In this document: positions 32,534 to 35,910 of the stretch, one piece after another
Numbering within the stretch: position 1 is the stretch's first letter
How the letters are laid out: every line of letters begins with the position of its first letter
NCBI GenBank assembly: GCA_964612505.1
Contig: CAZTEX010000017.1
Coordinates: forward strand, 1-35,910
Length of the DNA: 35,910 nt
Source: JAAZZY01 sp964612505
Lineage (GTDB): Bacteria; Chlamydiota; Chlamydiia; Chlamydiales; JAAZZY01
Reading direction: 5' to 3'
The notes under the pieces: model-generated
What the model saw: the letters and a program-made list of their open reading frames with translations, nothing else
What the model was told of the DNA's origin: nothing
Databases searched by the model: none
Position numbers and translations under genes: made by a program

Positions 32534-33247
32534 CTAAGAGTGACTATCTCCATGCCCTTCGTGGACGTGAAGAGGGTCGTGGCTTTCTTTAATGGCTTGT
32601 TGAATTGGATCCATTGCAAATTCTTCAGGAAGAATCTCTTTTTCAACCACTTTCTCAACTTCAGGTAGAGGGATCTTTCTGCCGATAATTTTAGGAGGGG
32701 TAGGAAATACAATAGGAACAATTGGAACCGGAGGTGGAGGCAGAGCCACTTTCACTTCATCAGAACCTTCGTGACCTCTACGGGCATCTTCATGCTCTTT
32801 GCGAGAATCTTCTCGTTTATGTTGGTGCTGCTCTTGAGGATTCATCTTATCTAAAGCATGTTGCTCGGCTTTGCGTTTTTTGCGAGAGGTTCTTTTTTTA
32901 GAGTTTTTCTTATTCTCATTCTTTTCTTTATTTTGATTGTCGTCATTATGAGACTTGGCCATCTCTTTGCCATCGCCAATTTTAATCGGCTTTTCTAAAG
33001 AGACATTCTTTAATACCATTCTAGCTTCTTTGACTTCTAAAACCTCATAATCTGAAATCGGCAACAAAAACGCCTTTGGATTCTCTAGTGATCTAAAAAA
33101 AAGAGCTGTGCCAAAAGAAACTACTTCAAGAGCATTGACTATGTATTCTTCTTGAGTGCTGCTAGAGCGGCGGCTGCGAACAGATAATTTGAAGCCATCT
33201 TTAGGGGAAATAATCGTTTCGATAATAGGATCTCTGGTAAAATGCAT
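32534..33247 (-). CDS. chlamydia-type conserved hypothetical next to gapA, Lys/His-rich
   Basis: A 237-residue protein from the ATG at 33247 (the frame is open to a TTG at 33286; the MHFTRDPIIE start looks natural). The N-terminal 90 residues look like a compact beta-rich domain ending VSDYEVLEVKEARMVLKN. The middle (about 95-170) is a highly charged, presumably disordered segment packed with Lys, Arg, Glu, Asn and His. A Pro-rich stretch (PPPPVPIVPIV) and an acidic, His-rich tail (HVHEGHGDSHS) follow. From memory, C. trachomatis CT504 lies at the same place beside gapA and shares the N-terminal part. The basic middle suggests nucleic-acid or ribosome binding, untested. No signal peptide. Confidence 0.72.
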   Translation of the reverse strand: MHFTRDPIIETIISPKDGFKLSVRSRRSSSTQEEYIVNALEVVSFGTALFFRSLENPKAFLLPISDYEVLEVKEARMVLKNVSLEKPIKIGDGKEMAKSHNDDNQNKEKNENKKNSKKRTSRKKRKAEQHALDKMNPQEQHQHKREDSRKEHEDARRGHEGSDEVKVALPPPPVPIVPIVFPTPPKIIGRKIPLPEVEKVVEKEILPEEFAMDPIQQAIKESHDPLHVHEGHGDSHS

Positions 33248-33325
33248 TGAATTTCCGTAAGTTAAATTTTTAGTTTCAAAAATCAAATTATAGAAGAGAT
33301 CTTAATTATTAGACAACGGCTTTAT

Positions 33326-34327
33326 CTAATGGAACGAAGCCATATATCTCACAAGATCAACGATGCGAGCCGAATAGCCAACCTCATTGTCATACCAAGA
33401 AATAAGTTTAAAGAAGTTTTTATTCAGGGCTATACCTGCATCTTTATCAAAAATAGATGAGTAGCGCGAGCCTATAAAATCACTTGAAACCACTGGATCT
33501 TCCGTGTAGCCTAAGATGCCTTGCATGGTGCTTACAGAAGCTTGCCGCATCGCATTGGCTATCTCATCATAACTGGTGCTTTTCGTCAAACGAACCGTCA
33601 GATCGACGCAAGAGACATCCACCACAGGAACTCTAAATGCCATTCCTGTGAGCTTCCCTTCGACCTGAGGAAGACATTTAGCTACTGCTTTAGCCGCCCC
33701 TGTTGAAGCAGGAATAATATTTTGAAAAGCTCCTCTCCCCCCCCTAAAATCTTTTTTTGAAGGTCCATCCACTGTTAATTGTGTAGCTGTCACAGCATGA
33801 ACGGTTGTCATTAATCCCTCTTCAATTCCAAAGTTGTCTAATAACACTTTTGTCAATGGAGCTAGACAGTTGGTTGTACAAGAGGCGTTAGAGACAATGT
33901 GGTCTTTAAGAGGATCATAACTTTGATGATTAACTCCCATCACAAAGGTGGGCATGTCATCTTTAGCAGGAGCTGTTAAAACGACTTTTTTAGCTCCATT
34001 ATTTAAATGGACTTCAAGCTCACTTAGATGGGTAAAACGACCGGTGGATTCAATAACAAAATCGACTCCCAGATCTTTCCACGGAAGTGTTGTAGGATCT
34101 TTTTGTGATAAAACTAAAATTTTTTTACCATTTACAAAAAGAGTTTGATCTTTAACTTCAATCAGACCCTCAAATAGACCATGGGTAGAATCATATTTGA
34201 GTAAGTAAGCTAAGTTATCTGCCGGTACAAGATCATTAATTGCAACAACATCAAATTCTTTTAATTTGATGAGCTCACGAAAAACAAGCCGACCTATTCG
34301 ACCAAATCCATTAATGGCAATGCGCAT
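33326..34327 (-). CDS. gapA: glyceraldehyde-3-phosphate dehydrogenase
   Basis: Glycolytic NAD-dependent enzyme of 333 residues, typical length. Rossmann motif INGFGRIGR at 5-13, with Asp32 favouring NAD over NADP. Catalytic Cys150 in SNASCTTNCLAP and His177 in TTVHAVT. The C-terminal WYDNEVGYS is intact. It forms glycerate-1,3-bisphosphate from glyceraldehyde-3-phosphate. The Lys-rich hypothetical follows after 78 bp in the same direction and may share its transcript, as in the recalled C. trachomatis CT505-CT504 pair. Confidence 0.97.
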   Translation of the reverse strand: MRIAINGFGRIGRLVFRELIKLKEFDVVAINDLVPADNLAYLLKYDSTHGLFEGLIEVKDQTLFVNGKKILVLSQKDPTTLPWKDLGVDFVIESTGRFTHLSELEVHLNNGAKKVVLTAPAKDDMPTFVMGVNHQSYDPLKDHIVSNASCTTNCLAPLTKVLLDNFGIEEGLMTTVHAVTATQLTVDGPSKKDFRGGRGAFQNIIPASTGAAKAVAKCLPQVEGKLTGMAFRVPVVDVSCVDLTVRLTKSTSYDEIANAMRQASVSTMQGILGYTEDPVVSSDFIGSRYSSIFDKDAGIALNKNFFKLISWYDNEVGYSARIVDLVRYMASFH

Positions 34328-34413
34328 TTTTATTGCTCTTTTTTAAAAAAGGATCATAGTTTAAGACCGGCCTAAATGCAAAGAATTTTCTTTCTACTAA
34401 TAGAAAATGCACT

Positions 34414-35565
34414 TTACTTTTTGACAACACCCGTCATTGGTTTGGAACAAGTATCGCTGCCATCAGAACAAGTGTCTGTTTTGGCTAAAGCATTTTCCGC
34501 ATTCTTTAAAGGCACTGCCTCTGCTGCACCTGTTGCATTACTTTGCAATGTGTATCTTGCATTGATATCATGCTGCCTTTGAAGTGCTGAGCCTAAGCTG
34601 ACTGCCCAATATAACGTATTTCTTGCAAACTGACTAATTAACGCAAACTTTCCTACAGCTTTTTGTGCGCCGGCTAGGACTTGTGTTTGCGTCTCTCCCT
34701 GGCTAACTTGTCTATTTATTTCAGTTGTTATTGCAGGCCTTGCTGCATTTGTAGCTGCAGCATCATAGCCAGCGACAAGCTTCTCTAATAGCGCTTTCAA
34801 ACTCCCCACACCTTCATGAAGTGTTAAGCGAGGTTGATTACTCAGTTTGCCCACCAACTCTGAAAGCTTTGTCGAATCTTCGAAGCTAAATGTTTTCATT
34901 ATTTCTCCGAAAAGATCCTTTAATTGATCTGCATTAGGAACATCTCTCATCGAGGCAAGAACTTCTGCTCCTCTTTGACGCAAATTTTCAAATCCCCCCA
35001 ACTTGGCGGCTGTTTTCGCTAACTTATCTTGAAGTTCCAGTAAAAATAACTCATTTGCTTGAAGACCGTTAGCTAGCGTATCAAGACCATTCATTGCTGA
35101 ACCAGCCTGATTCAATTCCTTAAAACCAACTCCCAAAGCAGAAAAAGGATTCGGATTGGCTTGTAGCGTATTTGTAATCACCTCTTTGGAAAACCTTGTA
35201 ACGATCTCTTTAGTGCTGCTGTGACTTGAACGGGTTAATAGGGCTACATTAGCCAATGTTGAAGGAACTTCTGTGCCATTTTGCTGAAAAGAAGTGGTTG
35301 CTGGAAAGCAATAAGAGCTTTCTACCCATCTTGTCAACTGAGAGCTTACAAAAGCTAAACTAGCTGCTGCAGGTTGTTGTAGCAAAGCAAGGGGCGCTAT
35401 TGCCACCTCTGCTGAAAAAGCCCCAAAACTCAGAGCTGAACAGAAATCTTTAGGAGCTGCCGGCAAACAAGACGTGGGATCTGTTAGGCAAACAAATCCT
35501 AAATTGTTGTAAAGCATATTGCCTGCTGTTGCTGCAAAGGATGGTTGTGTAATATTCAACGACAT
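34414..35565 (-). CDS. unknown Ala/Leu-rich helical protein
   Basis: A 383-residue protein I do not recognise. Composition is rich in Ala, Leu, Ser, Thr and Asn with few aromatic residues. The central 150-330 region looks like long amphipathic helices (for example LLELQDKLAKTAAKLGGF and LKALLEKLVAGYDAAATNAA). Cysteines cluster at both ends (residues 26, 33, 42, 86, and two near the C-terminus in DTCSDGSDTCS). No cleavable signal peptide is evident, but a mildly hydrophobic stretch lies at about 45-75. Such soluble helical proteins are common among chlamydial type III substrates, but nothing here proves it. It lies 86 bp upstream of gapA in the same direction. Confidence 0.75.
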   Translation of the reverse strand: MSLNITQPSFAATAGNMLYNNLGFVCLTDPTSCLPAAPKDFCSALSFGAFSAEVAIAPLALLQQPAAASLAFVSSQLTRWVESSYCFPATTSFQQNGTEVPSTLANVALLTRSSHSSTKEIVTRFSKEVITNTLQANPNPFSALGVGFKELNQAGSAMNGLDTLANGLQANELFLLELQDKLAKTAAKLGGFENLRQRGAEVLASMRDVPNADQLKDLFGEIMKTFSFEDSTKLSELVGKLSNQPRLTLHEGVGSLKALLEKLVAGYDAAATNAARPAITTEINRQVSQGETQTQVLAGAQKAVGKFALISQFARNTLYWAVSLGSALQRQHDINARYTLQSNATGAAEAVPLKNAENALAKTDTCSDGSDTCSKPMTGVVKK

Positions 35566-35723
35566 AAAGACCTCTTTATTTTTAGGATGTAATAACTATG
35601 ATATAAGAAAAATAATCTTCCGAAAATTCTATAAGAAAATAATGAATAAAACCAAGGAATTCTTTCTTTTTACTTTCGGTCTTTTCACAAAATGCAACTC
35701 GTATCTGCTGAATCTGGTCCACT

Positions 35724-35756
35724 GCAACCCATCTCTTGATCCAAGAGATGGGTTGC
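35724..35756. terminator. perfect 15-bp hairpin with 3-nt loop
   Basis: Arms 35724-35738 and 35742-35756 (GCAACCCATCTCTTG and its exact complement) flank loop ATC. It lies about 60 bases past the stop of the partial right-edge gene on the minus strand, so a terminator is likely. Neither side has a strong T-run. Confidence 0.6.
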
Positions 35757-35814
35757 TAAAAGCAACATATTTTCTTTATATAACTTGAAAATAGACGCTT
35801 ATTTTTTGCTATTA

Positions 35815-35910
35815 CTACCAAAATTTAGAGAAGAAACCATTTGAGTTAGCTTTTGCTTTTACCTGACCTGGCGTTAAAGAAGCTTGCATTGCTTCATATT
35901 CCTGCCCTCC
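35815..35910 (-). CDS. C-terminal end of an unknown gene (runs off the right edge)
   Basis: The minus-strand frame is open from 35910 to a TAG at 35815-35817, followed in frame by TAA and TAG (three stops in a row). The 31 visible residues include EYEAMQASLTPGQVKAKA and end in Phe-Trp. Too short to identify. The hairpin at 35724-35756 downstream supports a real gene end. Confidence 0.55.
   Translation of the reverse strand, partial: GGQEYEAMQASLTPGQVKAKANSNGFFSKFW

Noticed and set aside
1..35910. CRISPR array or cas genes
   Set aside because: No regularly spaced short repeats and no Cas-like protein anywhere in the window.

Overview
The window looks like the chromosome of an environmental (amoeba-associated) member of the Chlamydiales, probably Parachlamydiaceae-like. 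Three things point there. The DNA is AT-rich. Ribosome-binding sites are often weak or absent and TTG starts occur. The order dnaJ / rpsU / tsaB / lon / ... / rnz / xerC / ABC-F matches, from memory, the C. trachomatis CT341-CT348 block, and gapA followed by a Lys-rich hypothetical recalls CT505-CT504. Eukaryote-like proteins (ankyrin, classical tyrosine phosphatase, TPR) fit a host-associated lifestyle. The assignment is inference; no database search was possible.

Layout. 1-587: the start of an unknown gene and a gene-free stretch with a strong hairpin. 587-11.5 kb: conserved housekeeping block with a YbiT-like ABC-F ATPase (-), XerC (+), a SpeD-like enzyme with a signal peptide and a small exported basic protein (-), an abutting or overlapping lon - nucleotidyltransferase - rhomboid - RNase Z operon (-), then tsaB, rpsU and dnaJ (+). 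A CIRCE heat-shock operator lies between rpsU and dnaJ. 11.6-16.1 kb: accessory genes (DUF2608 exported protein, TPR protein, DegT-type PLP enzyme with His at the usual Lys position, ankyrin protein).

15.87-26.36 kb: a 5244-bp tandem duplication that appears identical in both copies. Each unit carries a protein tyrosine phosphatase, 3-methyladenine glycosylase I (tag), a DJ-1/PfpI protein and a carotenoid-oxygenase-family protein. At the junction the 3' end of rlmI meets the 3' end of the ankyrin gene, with only a 2-bp TT shared between the breakpoints. A 46-bp tandem repeat is nested at the tag 3' end in each copy. Either the duplication is very recent or it is an assembly error.

26-35.9 kb: intact rlmI, two exported serine hydrolases (beta-lactamase-fold and S9 peptidase), a 0.7-kb decayed region with a large imperfect palindrome, a CPBP protease, tRNA-Leu(UAA), a Lys-rich hypothetical, gapA, an unknown Ala-rich protein, a perfect 15-bp hairpin and the 3' end of another gene.

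The core genes cover translation and tRNA/rRNA modification (rpsU, tsaB, rnz, rlmI, tRNA-Leu), proteostasis (lon, dnaJ, rhomboid), chromosome resolution (xerC) and glycolysis (gapA). The accessory genes look directed at the host or envelope. The best candidates for new biology are the duplicated phosphatase/oxygenase block, the exported SpeD, and HrcA/CIRCE control of dnaJ.
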